9,401 nt of DNA, from contig CANEUK010000039.1 in assembly GCA_947441695.1 (NCBI GenBank), forward strand, positions 1-9,401. The letters are read 5' to 3'. How positions within the stretch are numbered: position 1 is the stretch's first letter; each line of letters opens with the position of its first letter. The notes beneath the pieces were generated by a model. The model was given only the letters and a program-made list of their open reading frames with translations. It was not told the DNA's origin and made no database searches. Below are positions 1-7,459 of the stretch, one piece after another. The stretch is from Rickettsiales bacterium (GTDB lineage: Bacteria; Pseudomonadota; Alphaproteobacteria; Rickettsiales; UBA1997). The position numbers and the translations under genes were made by a program.

Positions 1-1101
1 AAGCGTGGCGCAAGAAACCAACAAAGCATATTGAGTTGCGCTAAAAGCCAAAGTGCAAAGGCTGCTTAAATAGGCTACAAAAACCGCATCTCCAATTCCG
101 CCGCTTAAATTTTCAACAAAAATAACCGCATAAAGCGCTTCGCGATTAGGACCAATTTGCGCCAAATAAGAAAAGGCTAAATTTGACAAAGCTTGCATAA
201 TTGCCGCAATCCAAAGCGATTTATTGATGCCAATTTTTTTAACCAAAACGCCGCCAATAAAAACGCCAAATAGCGTAGCAAAAAGTCCGAAAGTTTTAAC
301 AATTGAGGCAATTTCAATTTTGCTAAAACCAATTTCTAACAAAAATGGCAAATTTAGGCTTCCAGCAAAGGCGTCGCTTAGTTTAAAACAAACAATAAAA
401 GCCAAAATTATCAACCAATGTTCGTGGTTGGAAAAATCTTTAAATGGGTCAATTACCGAATTTTTAAACCAAGAAATAAAATCATGATTTTTGCTAACAA
501 AGTTTTTGCGGGTTTCGTCGGCAAAAAATGTGATAAAAGTTGTGGCAAACATCAAAACTGACATAGCAAAAAAAACCACGTTCCAGCTAAAAAATTCTGC
601 CAAAGCCAATGCTCCAGCACCAGAAATTAACATTCCAATTCGATAGCCATAAATGTAAAAACTGGCGGCCAATCCTTGGCTTTCTTTTTCGATTAACTCA
701 ATTCGATAACCGTCAATTACAATATCTTGCGAAGCCGAAGCAAAAGCCACCAAAATTCCAAAAGTTGCGATAACGCCAATATTTCCAACAATTCCAGCAA
801 CGCCTAAAGCCGCAATAAAAACTGCCAAAACAACTTGAGTTAAAATTATCCACGATTTTCTTTGACCAAAAACTTTGGTAAGAATTGGCAATTTGCACGA
901 ATCGATAATTGGCGCGAAGCAAAATTTTAAAGTATATGGAAGGCTAACTAACGAAAAAAAACCAATGGTTTTTAAGTCAAAACCTTTATCAAGCAGCAAG
1001 GCTTTGAGGGTTGATAAAATCAGAACTAATGGCAATGCGCTAGAAATTCCAAGAAAGAAAATTATGGCAAAATTTTTTGCTGATTTTTGTTTTTTTGTCA
1101 T
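1..1101 (-). CDS. ampG: AmpG-family MFS muropeptide permease, partial (C-terminus outside window)
   Basis: This is an inner-membrane transporter of the AmpG branch of the major facilitator superfamily, which in the known family imports anhydro-muropeptides released during peptidoglycan turnover for recycling. The minus strand stays open from an ATG at 1101 to base 1, giving 367 codons with no stop, so the last part of the protein is missing. It is highly hydrophobic with many membrane helices. Family signatures are visible: GFFSLVSLPYTLKF near the N-terminus, SQDIVIDGYRIE at about residues 124-135, GYRIGMLISGAGAL just after it, a central FKLSDAFAG, and ENLSGG followed by ATQYALL near the visible end. 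It is divergent from hslV with 63 bases between the starts. Some bacteria carry several AmpG paralogues with unclear substrates, so the family is firm but the exact substrate is inferred. Confidence 0.88.
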   Translation of the reverse strand, partial: MTKKQKSAKNFAIIFFLGISSALPLVLILSTLKALLLDKGFDLKTIGFFSLVSLPYTLKFCFAPIIDSCKLPILTKVFGQRKSWIILTQVVLAVFIAALGVAGIVGNIGVIATFGILVAFASASQDIVIDGYRIELIEKESQGLAASFYIYGYRIGMLISGAGALALAEFFSWNVVFFAMSVLMFATTFITFFADETRKNFVSKNHDFISWFKNSVIDPFKDFSNHEHWLIILAFIVCFKLSDAFAGSLNLPFLLEIGFSKIEIASIVKTFGLFATLFGVFIGGVLVKKIGINKSLWIAAIMQALSNLAFSYLAQIGPNREALYAVIFVENLSGGIGDAVFVAYLSSLCTLAFSATQYALLVSCATL

Positions 1102-1114
1102 ATCTAGTTTGATT

Positions 1115-1144
1115 TAAATATTTTTTCCCTTTTTTGACCGTCAA
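1115..1144 (-). promoter_or_regulatory. Possible promoter for ampG
   Basis: On the minus strand, TTGACG (1139-1144) and TATTTA (1115-1120) are separated by 18 bases, resembling -35 and -10 boxes, and the ampG ATG at 1101 follows closely. The -35 lies inside an 11-base palindrome, TTGACCGTCAA (1134-1144). The region is very A+T-rich, so a chance match to the -10 is quite possible. No equally good promoter is visible for hslV on the other strand. Confidence 0.35.
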
Positions 1145-1164
1145 TTTTTTTTCAAAACTTACAA

Positions 1165-1716
1165 ATGCTAGAACATAAAAATCCATCACAACTTTATGGC
1201 ACAACGATTCTTTCGGTGCGCAAAAACGGAAAAGTTGCAATTGCGGGCGATGGCCAAGTTTCGCTTGGTTCAACGGTTTTAAAATCGAACGCTAAAAAAA
1301 TTAGAAAACTTGGCGATGGTTCAATAATTGGTGGATTTGCTGGAGCCACCGCCGACGCTTTCACTTTGTTTGAAAGGCTAGAAAGCAAACTTGAACAATA
1401 TCCAAACCAATTAATGCGCGCCTGCGTTGAATTGGCGAAAGATTGGCGCACCGACAAATATCTGCGCCGCTTAGAAGCGATGATGATTGTAATCGATAAA
1501 GATGTGTCGCTGGTTTTAACCGGAAATGGCGATGTTCTTGAACCAGAAGACGGAATTACGGGAATTGGCTCTGGTGGAAATTTTGCTTTGGCGGCAGCGC
1601 GCGCTTTGGCTCCAATTGAAGGAATGGAAGCTGAAGAAGTGGTGAAAAAATCAATGAAAATTGCCGCCGATTTATGCGTTTATACCAATTCAAACATCAT
1701 AATTGAAACTCTGTAA
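1165..1716 (+). CDS. hslV: ATP-dependent protease proteolytic subunit HslV
   Basis: HslV (ClpQ) is the threonine peptidase of the HslUV protease, a cytoplasmic proteasome-like double hexamer fed by the HslU ATPase. The product is 183 residues, normal for the family. A 12-residue propeptide ends in GTT, so Thr13 should become the catalytic N-terminal residue after self-cleavage. The block VAIAGDGQVSLG follows. Lys45, Gly57 and Ser136 (in GIGSGG) fall at the offsets of the conserved active-site Lys33, Gly45 and Ser124 of the E. coli enzyme. The middle (GFAGATADAFTLFERLE, ELAKDWRTD) and the end (KIAADLCVYTN) match alphaproteobacterial HslV well. The ATG at 1165 is the only sensible start because the propeptide must precede Thr13, yet no ribosome binding site is visible. 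hslU, often adjacent, is not here; tolB follows after 5 bases. Confidence 0.97.
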   Translation: MLEHKNPSQLYGTTILSVRKNGKVAIAGDGQVSLGSTVLKSNAKKIRKLGDGSIIGGFAGATADAFTLFERLESKLEQYPNQLMRACVELAKDWRTDKYLRRLEAMMIVIDKDVSLVLTGNGDVLEPEDGITGIGSGGNFALAAARALAPIEGMEAEEVVKKSMKIAADLCVYTNSNIIIETL

Positions 1717-1721
1717 AAATA

Positions 1722-3092
1722 ATGAGAATTTTACGTTTAATAATTTTAGCCATAAGTTGTTTTGCCTTTGCAAATCAAGCCTTGGCAACGGTTTCATTTT
1801 CAGTAAAAAATGAAGAAGTTCCTAAAACTAAAATTTTATTTTTTGGCTTTGATTCGTCAGATCCGCGTTTAAAAAAAGACATTTCAGAAGTTTTAGAACG
1901 CATCAAAAAAAATCTTAAAACCACCGACTTATTCGAAGTTTTAAAACCAAGTTCCCAGATGGAAATTGCCGTTTCCAACAAGTCAGTTTCCACTTCGCTT
2001 AACGAAAACTACATACAAGAAAATTTAACCGTTGAGGCAATTCCTAACTTTGAAAAATATAGCAAAGCCTCAATTGGCGGAATTGTAGTTGGTCAATTTA
2101 ATTACGAACCAAGCGGCAATTTAGAGGTTCGAATTAGAATGTGGGACGTTTTGGATCAACGTCAGTTATTTGGAAAATTTTATACTTCGTCGCACGAAAA
2201 TCACCGAAAAATGTCTAATATAATTTCTGACGAAATTTTTAAAGCCATCAGCGGCGAGTCTTTGGGGCATTTTAATTCAAAAATTATTTACGTTTCAGAG
2301 TCTGGTTCAATTACTAAACGCATCAAAAAAATTAATTTGATTGATTTTGATGGCGAAAATAATCGCGTTTTAACTGACGGACGCGATTTGGTGTTGACGC
2401 CAGTTTTTTCTAAGAAGCCAAACGAGATTTTTTATCTACGTTATTTTGAAGGAAAGTCGCAAATTTTTACCCTAGATTTAAAAAATTTACGTAGCAAAAA
2501 AGTTGGTGGATTTAGAGGCACAACTTTAACTCCGGCCACTAATCCAAAAGATCAAAACACTATTTTGCTTTCAGCAATTTTTGACGGAAATAGCGATATT
2601 TTTGAGCTTAACATAAACAGCAATTCTGCAAAAAGATTAACCAAAAGCCCCGCAATTGACACAACTCCGTCTTATTCGCCAGATGGAAAATTTATCACTT
2701 TTGCTTCTGATCGCGATTCAGGTCAGCAAATTTATGTGATGGACGCCAACGGTCTTTCAACTGCGCGCATAAGCTCGGGCGGCGGATCTTATTCAAAACC
2801 AGTTTGGTCGCCCGATGGAAAATTAATTGCTTTTACCAAAGCCAAAGGCGGTCAGTTTTTTATTGGCGTGGTGGCTCCAAACGGTAAGGGCGAAAAATTA
2901 CTAACCAGCAGTTATTTGGCAGAAGGCGCAAAGTGGTCGCCAAATGGTCGTTATTTGGTTTATTCAAAGAAAAAAACCCCTTATGGCCAAGGCAGTATTC
3001 CGCGTCTTTTTGTGATTGACGTGATTACGGGTTTTGAGTTTGAATTTCCGACGCCAGCCAAAGAAGGAGCTAGCGATCCAGATTGGATATAG
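1722..3092 (+). CDS. tolB: Tol-Pal system periplasmic beta-propeller protein TolB
   Basis: TolB is the periplasmic component of the Tol-Pal envelope system, linking Pal at the outer membrane to the TolQRA machine and helping outer-membrane constriction at division. The 456-residue product starts with a signal peptide with a hydrophobic core, and cleavage is likely after Ala22 (ANQALA). Residues of about 25-155 form the N-terminal TolB domain, including RIRMWDVLDQRQLFG and RKMSNIISDEIFKAI. From about residue 165 there are propeller blades of the PD40 type: PSYSPDGKFITFASDRD, PVWSPDGKLIAF and AKWSPNGRYLVYSK. The gene starts 5 bases after hslV and stops with TAG, so the two are probably co-transcribed. 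Pal and TolQRA genes, often next to tolB, are absent here; the next gene is an unrelated permease. Confidence 0.96.
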   Translation: MRILRLIILAISCFAFANQALATVSFSVKNEEVPKTKILFFGFDSSDPRLKKDISEVLERIKKNLKTTDLFEVLKPSSQMEIAVSNKSVSTSLNENYIQENLTVEAIPNFEKYSKASIGGIVVGQFNYEPSGNLEVRIRMWDVLDQRQLFGKFYTSSHENHRKMSNIISDEIFKAISGESLGHFNSKIIYVSESGSITKRIKKINLIDFDGENNRVLTDGRDLVLTPVFSKKPNEIFYLRYFEGKSQIFTLDLKNLRSKKVGGFRGTTLTPATNPKDQNTILLSAIFDGNSDIFELNINSNSAKRLTKSPAIDTTPSYSPDGKFITFASDRDSGQQIYVMDANGLSTARISSGGGSYSKPVWSPDGKLIAFTKAKGGQFFIGVVAPNGKGEKLLTSSYLAEGAKWSPNGRYLVYSKKKTPYGQGSIPRLFVIDVITGFEFEFPTPAKEGASDPDWI

Positions 3093-3151
3093 CCTTTAAT
3101 TACCAATCACCAAACAAATCAGCGCATCTGCGACAAGTTTTTATTTTTTGG

Positions 3152-4252
3152 ATGTTTAATTATTTTCTCAAACGAGTTTTTCTAATTTTTCCTACGCTTT
3201 TTGTAATCATGTTGGTTAATTTTATGATTATTCAAACAGCGCCAGGCGGGCCTGTGGAAAAGTTTTTAGCCCAAATGAACAGTGCTAGCAAATTGGGTGG
3301 CGAAGTAGCGCAACTTAACGCAACTAACTCAAAAGATTTTGCAACAAACTTTGCTTCTTCTTCAAACCCCAAATATCAAGGCGCGGTTGGAATTGACGAA
3401 GAAATAATTGGCAAAATTGAAAAGCTTTATGGGTTTGATTTGCCTCTAAATCAGCGTTTTTGGCTAATGTTAAAAAAATTTATCACTTTTGATTTTGGCG
3501 AAAGTTTTTACCAAGATAAAAAAATTATTGATTTGGTTTTTGACAAACTGCCGGTTTCAATTTCGCTGGGTTTGTGGTCGATGTTCTTAATCTATTTTAT
3601 CTCAATTCCGCTTGGAATAAAAAAAGCTGTTCAAGATGGCTCAAAATTTGATTTATTAACCAGCAGTTTGGTAATTTTTTTACACGCAATTCCTGCCTTT
3701 CTTTTTGCGGTTTTGCTAATTGTGCTTTTTGCTGGCGGCAATTTTTTAAACATTTTTCCTTTGCGCGGGCTGGTTTCGCAAAATTTTAGTGAACTAAATT
3801 GGTGGCAAAAAATTGCTGATTATTTTTGGCACCTAACTTTGCCGTTAATTTCTATGGTGATTGGCGGTTTTGCTTCGTTAACATTTTTTTGCAAAAATTC
3901 TTTTTTGGAAGAAATCAATAAACAATATGTTTTAGCCGCCAAAGCCAAAGGCTTAAGCCAAAATCAGGTTTTGTATAAACATGTTTTTCGCAACTCCATG
4001 ATGATTGTGATTGCTGGTTTGCCAGCGGCTTTGATTGGAATTTTATTTACCAGTTCAATGTTGGTTGAAGTAATTTTTTCACTCGATGGGCTTGGTCTTT
4101 TGGGTTATGAAGCCGTTCTTTCGCGCGATTATCCTTTAATTTTTGCCACGCTTTACATTTTTACCTTACTTGGGCTTGCAACCAATATTATCAGCGATTT
4201 AACCTACAAAATCATTGATCCGCGCCTTAATTACGACTCGATTTCAAAATAA
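3152..4252 (+). CDS. yejB: YejB-like ABC transporter permease (oligopeptide/microcin C type)
   Basis: This is an inner-membrane permease of the binding-protein-dependent ABC family. The closest family I recognise is YejB, a permease of the YejABEF peptide and microcin C importer. The 366-residue form opens with MFNYFLKRVFLIFPTLFVIM and then IIQTAPGGPVEKF, both typical of YejB. Further matches are DFGESFYQDK, KLPVSISLGLW, ISIPLGIKKAVQDGSKFD, FPLRGLVSQNF and the C-terminal IFSLDGLGLLGYEAVLSRDYP. The EAA loop that docks the ATPase is at about residues 249-280 (QYVLAAKAKGL, then VLYKHVFRN). I chose the ATG at 3152 because family similarity starts there. An in-frame TTG at 3083, overlapping tolB, would add 23 residues unlike the family, although AAGGAG lies at 3064-3069 ahead of it. 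The usual partners YejA, YejE and YejF are not adjacent, so its complex must be completed from elsewhere. Confidence 0.9.
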   Translation: MFNYFLKRVFLIFPTLFVIMLVNFMIIQTAPGGPVEKFLAQMNSASKLGGEVAQLNATNSKDFATNFASSSNPKYQGAVGIDEEIIGKIEKLYGFDLPLNQRFWLMLKKFITFDFGESFYQDKKIIDLVFDKLPVSISLGLWSMFLIYFISIPLGIKKAVQDGSKFDLLTSSLVIFLHAIPAFLFAVLLIVLFAGGNFLNIFPLRGLVSQNFSELNWWQKIADYFWHLTLPLISMVIGGFASLTFFCKNSFLEEINKQYVLAAKAKGLSQNQVLYKHVFRNSMMIVIAGLPAALIGILFTSSMLVEVIFSLDGLGLLGYEAVLSRDYPLIFATLYIFTLLGLATNIISDLTYKIIDPRLNYDSISK

Positions 4253-4255
4253 AAT

Positions 4256-5530
4256 ATGGATCACGCAACAACTCTTTATCTGATTTTAGTAATAATTTTA
4301 ATGATAATTTCAGCAATTTTTGCCACTTCTGAAACCTCGATAACCGCAGCTTCGCGCCCTAAAGTTCATCGCATGATAAACGAAGGAAACAAAAGAGCCA
4401 AAAAACTAGAAAAACTTTTAAAAAGTCGTGAAAAAGTAATCAGCACCATGTTGATTGGAAACAACGTGGTAAATATTGTTGCTTCTGCTTTGGCAACCAG
4501 CGTTTTAATTAAGTTATTTGGCGAAGCTGGCGTGGTTTACGCCACAATTGGAATGACAATTTTAGTGGTAGTTTTTGCCGAAATTATGCCAAAAACTTTT
4601 GCCCTTAAAAACCCCGATAAAATGGCGGTTTTTTTGGCTCCGTTAATGGAAATTTTGGTAAAAATCTTTTTGCCTTTCACCCATTTAATTCAAAAAATGG
4701 TCAATAGTTTTGTGAATTTATTTTTTGATAAGTCGCACAAAAATTATTACGAAAAAAACTTTGAAGAAATTCGCGATACCGTCGATTTGAAACATCAAGA
4801 AGGTTCAATTTTTAAATATGACAAAGACCTAATCGAGGGAGTTTTAGATTTGTCTGACACCGAAATTAGTGAAATTATGGTTCACCGAAAAGAAATTGAA
4901 TCAATCAACATCGAATTGCCAATTAACGAAATTATTAAGCAGGCTTTAGAAATCAGCTATACCCGCATTCCTTTGTGGAAGGGCAACACCGACAACATTG
5001 TGGCAATTTTGAATGTGCGCAAATTGCTAAAATTTCTACATTTTTACAAAGGCAATTTGACAAAATTTGACTTAAAATCGGCAACTTCAGAAGCTTGGTT
5101 TGTGCCTTCAACCAATAGTTTGCGAGCGCAACTTTTTGCCTTCAGAAAAAAGAAAAAAAGATTTGCTTTGGTAATTGATGAATATGGCTCGCTTTTGGGA
5201 TTGGTAACGCTTGAAGATATTTTAGAAGAAATTGTTGGCGAAATAAAAGAACAAGGCGACGAATCAGAAATTAACGTGATAAAAATTAAATCTGGTGCTT
5301 ACAAAATTGCTGGAAAAACCTTGATTCGCGATTTGAATAAAAAACTAGATTGGGATATTTTAGAAGGCGATCACGCTTACAACTTAGCGGCTTTTATTAT
5401 TAACCATCTAGAAAGAATTCCTGAAGAAAAAGAGGCTTTTAAAATTGAAGATTATCAATTTGAAATTCTAAAAAGGCGAAATAACGATTTAATTTTAGTC
5501 AAAGCCAAAAAGCTTAGAGCCTGTCTTTAA
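4256..5530 (+). CDS. corB: CorB/CNNM-type (HlyC/CorC family) Mg2+ transport-associated membrane protein
   Basis: This is a 424-residue inner-membrane protein of the CNNM/CorB family (older name: HlyC/CorC hemolysin family), implicated in Mg2+ and Co2+ efflux. The N-terminal DUF21 transmembrane domain covers about residues 1-160, with FATSETSITAASRPKVHRM, the core LIGNNVVNIVASALAT and the conserved FAEIMPKTFAL. A CBS pair, a probable nucleotide sensor, spans about residues 203-330; its second half includes FALVIDEYGSLLGLVTLEDI. The C-terminal CorC_HlyC domain is at about residues 345-424. The N-terminus resembles E. coli CorB (YfjD) more than the soluble CorC proteins, since a membrane domain is present. 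It begins 3 bases after yejB, consistent with co-transcription. Its last six codons and the TAA stop form the left arm of the inverted repeat at 5514-5552. The ion is inferred from the family. Confidence 0.92.
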   Translation: MDHATTLYLILVIILMIISAIFATSETSITAASRPKVHRMINEGNKRAKKLEKLLKSREKVISTMLIGNNVVNIVASALATSVLIKLFGEAGVVYATIGMTILVVVFAEIMPKTFALKNPDKMAVFLAPLMEILVKIFLPFTHLIQKMVNSFVNLFFDKSHKNYYEKNFEEIRDTVDLKHQEGSIFKYDKDLIEGVLDLSDTEISEIMVHRKEIESINIELPINEIIKQALEISYTRIPLWKGNTDNIVAILNVRKLLKFLHFYKGNLTKFDLKSATSEAWFVPSTNSLRAQLFAFRKKKKRFALVIDEYGSLLGLVTLEDILEEIVGEIKEQGDESEINVIKIKSGAYKIAGKTLIRDLNKKLDWDILEGDHAYNLAAFIINHLERIPEEKEAFKIEDYQFEILKRRNNDLILVKAKKLRACL

Positions 5531-5552
5531 ATTTATTAAAGACAGGCTCTAA
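5514..5552. terminator. Palindromic terminator covering both stop codons of convergent corB and modA-like genes
   Basis: A perfect 17-bp inverted repeat, arms TTAGAGCCTGTCTTTAA (5514-5530) and its complement (5536-5552), has a five-base ATTTA loop. It contains the TAA stop of the plus-strand gene (5528-5530) and the TAG stop of the minus-strand gene (5549-5551). It sits between convergent genes, so a two-way terminator is the simplest reading. In the minus direction five T residues follow after GC; in the plus direction no T run follows. Confidence 0.8.
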
Positions 5553-6331
5553 TCTTCAATAAATCCGCTTTCTTGAAAAACTTTTTTGGCTTCAGCGGCT
5601 TTTAAAAATCTTAAAAATTCGCGCGCTACTTCCATGTTGTCTCCGGCAATTACCAAGGCTTGGTAAAAAATATTTACGCCTTTTTTTCTTGCCAAAATTA
5701 TCAAATCAGAATCATTTTTAACCTGGCTTGCCAACAAAATTGCATATTGAGTTGGGTCGCTTTTAACGATTGAAAGAATTGGTGATTTATCTTCCGCCAG
5801 TTTTTTAAATAGTTTTAAGTCTTTCAAATTAAGGCTTTGAACAAAATCACCGCCAAATTTTCCTGAAGAATTACCTTCAAAATCAAGAATTAGAGTTGCT
5901 TTGCTTTGGTTGATAATTTTTAGAGCCTCTTCTAGGGGAATATCTTTTTTTAACATTTCTTTGGGCAGATTTGGATTGGTTTTTTGAGCAACCAAAACCA
6001 ACTCATCTTTTGCAATAAATGCGGTGTTGTAAATGTCTATCAAGCCTTTTTGATGAAGGCTTCCAATCAGGCCTAAATGAGCAGAAATAAAGACATCGGA
6101 AGGTTCGCCAGAATCTATGTTGGTAATTGAATCGGTCGAAGAACTAAAATTGACCGAAACAATTGTGTTAGATTTTTGTGAATAAAGGCGCGAAATTTTT
6201 GTCATTGCCAAAACCATATTTGGTTCAGCCAAAACAATTAAATTGCGACTTGTTGCGGCTAAAGAATTTTGCTCAAAAAAAAGCAGAACCGCAAAGATTT
6301 TTAAAAACTCTTTTACGATTCTGCTTTTCAT
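5549..6331 (-). CDS. ModA-like periplasmic substrate-binding protein, diverged
   Basis: This 260-residue secreted protein resembles ModA, the periplasmic molybdate/tungstate-binding protein of ABC importers. A signal peptide with a hydrophobic stretch (FLKIFAVLLFF) probably cleaves after Ala25 or Ala26. Visible family features are LIVLAEPNMVLAM at the position of the ModA AAASL strand-turn, the FSSST anion-loop region at 62-66, GEPSDVFISAH at 75-85 (the well-conserved PADVFISA block), ELVLVAQK, and a C-terminal AREFLRFLKAAEAKKVFQESGF. By hand alignment to remembered E. coli ModA, the ligand Ser12 is Asn38 here and ligand Tyr170 is Leu200, while Ser39 is kept as Ser65. Molybdate binding is therefore doubtful and another anion is possible. 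No modB or modC lies next to it; it is downstream of nrdB on the same strand, after 132 bases. I leave the symbol blank for that reason. Confidence 0.82.
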   Translation of the reverse strand: MKSRIVKEFLKIFAVLLFFEQNSLAATSRNLIVLAEPNMVLAMTKISRLYSQKSNTIVSVNFSSSTDSITNIDSGEPSDVFISAHLGLIGSLHQKGLIDIYNTAFIAKDELVLVAQKTNPNLPKEMLKKDIPLEEALKIINQSKATLILDFEGNSSGKFGGDFVQSLNLKDLKLFKKLAEDKSPILSIVKSDPTQYAILLASQVKNDSDLIILARKKGVNIFYQALVIAGDNMEVAREFLRFLKAAEAKKVFQESGFIED

Positions 6332-6463
6332 GTTTAATTAAATTAAAACTTGGTTTGAATTTGATTAGTTTTGAAGTGCTTTGCGACAAGTAAATTGAAG
6401 CATTTGTAGCATATTTTTGGCTTTTATTGAAATTGAGATTTTCAATTGCTTTAGGTGCCATTT
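6332..6463. other. Intergenic spacer between nrdB and the modA-like gene
   Basis: This 132-base A+T-rich spacer holds a short inverted repeat on the minus strand (ATTGAAA and TTTCAAT separated by about 7 bases, near 6427-6450) just after the nrdB stop. It is A+T-only enough that a stable terminator is doubtful. I see no clear promoter. The spacing is long enough for the modA-like gene to have its own. Confidence 0.3.
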
Positions 6464-7459
6464 TTATACTGCTAACATTTTTTGGCGCGTGGCATCAATT
6501 TCTTGAAAAACATCTTCCCAACTTCCTGTTGTAGAAGCTTTGCTATATTCGGTAACACGATTCTCAAAAAAATTAGTGTGTTCAACGCCATTTAAAATTT
6601 CGTCAAGCCAAGGAAGTGGGTTGGCGTCGATCATATAAATATCTTTTAAACCCAATTGGCTTAAGCGTCTATCGGCGATGTAGCGAATATAGCGTTTCAC
6701 TTCGCGCGAAGTTAAACCTTCAACATTTCCCATTTCAAAAGCCAAATCAATAAAAGCATCTTCAAAATGCACAATTGTGGCGCAGGCTTCATACATGCGA
6801 CCTTTTAATTCTTCGTCCCAAACTTCGGGGTTTTCTTGAACAAAAGTGCGAAATAATTTGATAATCGAATTAGTATGCAAACTTTCATCGCGAACCGACC
6901 AAGCTACAATTTGACCCATTCCTTTCATTTTGCCAAAGCGTTGAAAGTTGAGCAAAATTGCAAAAGAAGCAAAAAGTTGCAAGCCTTCGGTAAATCCGCC
7001 AAAGACCGCCAGAGTAGTAGCAATGTCTTTTTTGGTGCCAATTCCAAATTTATGCATGTAGTCATATTTATCCTTCATTTCTTTATATTTCATGAAGGCA
7101 GAATATTCGGTTTCGGGCATTCCAATTGTGTCGAGCAAATGCGAATAAGCTGCAATGTGAACGGTTTCTATGTTTGAAAAAGCAGAAAGCATCATTTGCA
7201 CTTCGGTTGGCTTAAAAACCTGCGAATAATGTTTCATGTAGCAATTGTTAACTTCGATGTCGGCTTGGGTAAAAAAGCGAAAAATTTGCGACAATAAATT
7301 TTTTTCCGAAGAGGTTAAATTATGTTTCCAATCGCGAACATCATCAGCCAAAGGAACTTCTTCTGGCAACCAGTGAATTTGCTGTTGTTTTAGCCAAGCA
7401 TCATAAGCCCAAGGATAATTGAAAGGCTTGTAAATAGGCTTCGATTCAAGAAGAGACAT
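6464..7459 (-). CDS. nrdB: Class Ia ribonucleotide reductase, beta (R2) subunit
   Basis: NrdB holds the di-iron centre and tyrosyl radical that start reduction of ribonucleotides to deoxyribonucleotides in the NrdA active site. From the ATG at 7459 the protein is 331 residues. All expected metal ligands are visible: Asp67 (FTQAD), Glu98 and His101 (IETVH), Glu158 (GGFTEGLQLF), Glu192 and His195 (RDESLH). The radical tyrosine is Tyr105, in the ETVHIAAYSHL motif, so this looks like a conventional radical-bearing R2. The reading frame continues upstream to an ATG at 7564, but those 35 extra residues are Phe-rich and unlike the family, while MSLLESKPIYKPFNYPWAYDAW is the usual N-terminus. nrdA is not adjacent on either side. 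The gene is divergent from the peroxiredoxin gene, across a 226-base spacer with palindromes. Confidence 0.95.
   Translation of the reverse strand: MSLLESKPIYKPFNYPWAYDAWLKQQQIHWLPEEVPLADDVRDWKHNLTSSEKNLLSQIFRFFTQADIEVNNCYMKHYSQVFKPTEVQMMLSAFSNIETVHIAAYSHLLDTIGMPETEYSAFMKYKEMKDKYDYMHKFGIGTKKDIATTLAVFGGFTEGLQLFASFAILLNFQRFGKMKGMGQIVAWSVRDESLHTNSIIKLFRTFVQENPEVWDEELKGRMYEACATIVHFEDAFIDLAFEMGNVEGLTSREVKRYIRYIADRRLSQLGLKDIYMIDANPLPWLDEILNGVEHTNFFENRVTEYSKASTTGSWEDVFQEIDATRQKMLAV

Noticed and set aside
224..487. Plus-strand 87-codon reading frame inside the ampG region
   Set aside because: It lies opposite the well-matched AmpG coding frame and has no recognisable features; it is a shadow. The same holds for frames at 713-922 and 875-1117.
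6273..6461. Minus-strand 62-codon frame beginning 2 bases after the nrdB stop
   Set aside because: Its position directly after nrdB is tempting, but it overlaps the signal-peptide end of the modA-like gene by 59 bases in another frame, has a low-complexity basic composition and matches no family I know.
6875..7177. Plus-strand 100-codon frame
   Set aside because: It is antisense to the metal-ligand core of nrdB and is a by-product of that conserved coding sequence.
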